Program-made: the position numbers and the translations under genes | DNA from: Acidimicrobiia bacterium | Lineage (GTDB): Bacteria; Actinomycetota; Acidimicrobiia; Spongiisociales; UBA5794 | NCBI GenBank assembly: GCA_029934555.1 | Contig: JAOZMA010000166.1 | Location: 1 to 5,420, forward strand | Direction: 5' to 3' | DNA: 5,420 nucleotides | The notes under the pieces: model-generated | Database searches by the model: none | What the model was told of the DNA's origin: nothing | What the model saw: the letters and a program-made list of their open reading frames with translations, nothing else | Part shown: positions 4,768 through 5,420 of the stretch, piece by piece | How the letters are laid out: every line of letters begins with the position of its first letter | How positions within the stretch are numbered: the stretch's first letter is position 1

Positions 4768-5420
4768 GAGTCCGGATCAACCAGACGAACCCCCACGCCG
4801 CGCCGTGTGAGGATGTATCTCGGCTCGGCAGCAGACTCGCCGAGCTTCTTGCGGAGCCACGACAGGTGAACGTCGATGGTCTTGTCCGCCCCTCCGTACG
4901 GTTGATGCCACACCTCGGCGAGGATTTGCCGCTTGCTCACCATGCTTCCCGGGCGCTCGGCCAGGTAGGCGAGGAGTTCGAATTCACGGGCGGTGAGTTC
5001 AAGGGGCCGGTCTTTGAAGTGGGCCTCTTGCGCGTCGAGATCGATCACGATTCGTCCCACTGTGATCAGCCGCTGCTCCGGTTCCGGGCCGGAACGACGC
5101 AGAACTGCACGAAGCCTCGCTTCCAGGTGCTCGGCGGAGTACGGCTTCACAACGTAGTCATCCGCCCCGGCGTCGAGCAGCCGGACGATCTCAGTCTCGT
5201 CGTCTCGCGCCGTGGCGACAACCACCGGCACTTCAGTAATCGAACGGATCATGCGGAGCGCCTCCGCGCCGTCCAGATCCGGAAGGCCCAGATCGAGGAC
5301 GACAACGTCGAAGCGCCCCGAAACCGCCGATTCGACCCCGGCCATAGCAGTTCCGACCGCGTCCACATCGTGTCCACGCTCGGCGAGACGACTCGACAAG
5401 GACTGTCGAATGCGTTGATC
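4764..5420 (-). CDS. OmpR/PhoB-family response regulator, N-terminus outside window
   Basis: This cytoplasmic DNA-binding regulator is the partner of the downstream kinase. The frame is open to the right edge, and the visible fragment (218 residues) begins DQRIRQSLSSRLAERGHDV. This matches the end of a receiver-domain first strand (…VEDDQ), so about 9 residues are missing. A TTG at 5399 is inside the domain and is not the real start. In fragment numbering, the phospho-acceptor is Asp43 in VVVLDLGLPD, the conserved Thr is 70 (VVVATA) and the conserved Lys is 92 (VVKPY). The receiver ends near 109. A winged-helix effector domain follows at about 119-213, with the ELTAREFELLAYLAERPG helix and recognition segment DKTIDVHLSWLRKKLG (179-194), ending with the wing YILTRRGVGVRL. 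All catalytic residues that can be seen are intact. The gene's promoter lies outside the window. Confidence 0.95.
   Translation of the reverse strand, partial: DQRIRQSLSSRLAERGHDVDAVGTAMAGVESAVSGRFDVVVLDLGLPDLDGAEALRMIRSITEVPVVVATARDDETEIVRLLDAGADDYVVKPYSAEHLEARLRAVLRRSGPEPEQRLITVGRIVIDLDAQEAHFKDRPLELTAREFELLAYLAERPGSMVSKRQILAEVWHQPYGGADKTIDVHLSWLRKKLGESAAEPRYILTRRGVGVRLVDPDS

Overview
The window looks like chromosomal DNA from a high-GC bacterium, most likely an actinobacterium. The codons prefer G or C at the third position, GTG is used as a start, genes are coupled by ATGA and GTGA overlaps, and the OmpR-type regulator and kinase carry an 'AHRLRTPLT' type H-box. That box resembles the AHQLRTPLT form I associate with actinobacterial kinases. 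I cannot name a genus. Genus-level placement would need a database search.

Layout. At the left edge (1-858, + strand) is the C-terminal part of a protein with two tandem universal-stress-protein-like domains; its 5' end lies outside the window. It converges on a minus-strand operon across a 182-bp gap filled almost entirely with 7-bp-period repeats (876-910 and 926-1044). All other protein genes are on the minus strand. Read in transcription order from the right edge they are: an OmpR/PhoB-family response regulator (4764-5420, missing about 9 N-terminal residues), a HAMP-containing sensor histidine kinase (3436-4767), a 326-bp intergenic region, an ABC ATPase of the NatA/YhaQ type (2228-3109), and its NatB/YhaP-type ABC-2 permease (1041-2231).

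The 326-bp intergenic region is not empty. It holds heptad repeats in two opposite orientations (3351-3385 and 3418-3445), a strong 11-bp-stem hairpin (3307-3332), two further short hairpins packed directly against it (3276-3302), and a possible 46-residue small ORF (3143-3283, minus strand). The ORF's Shine-Dalgarno and start codon lie inside those two short hairpins. The good GGAGG site of the ATPase follows.

How the parts may work together: the histidine kinase senses something at the membrane and phosphorylates the regulator. Regulator plus kinase, and ATPase plus permease, are each translationally coupled pairs. The ABC exporter lies directly downstream in the same orientation and is a plausible, unproven target of the two-component system. 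The most unusual content is non-coding: several families of heptanucleotide repeats sit at the 3' ends of all three transcription units seen here. In two cases the stop codon itself lies within the repeat, and one 17-bp repeat segment occurs identically on both sides of the ABC operon.
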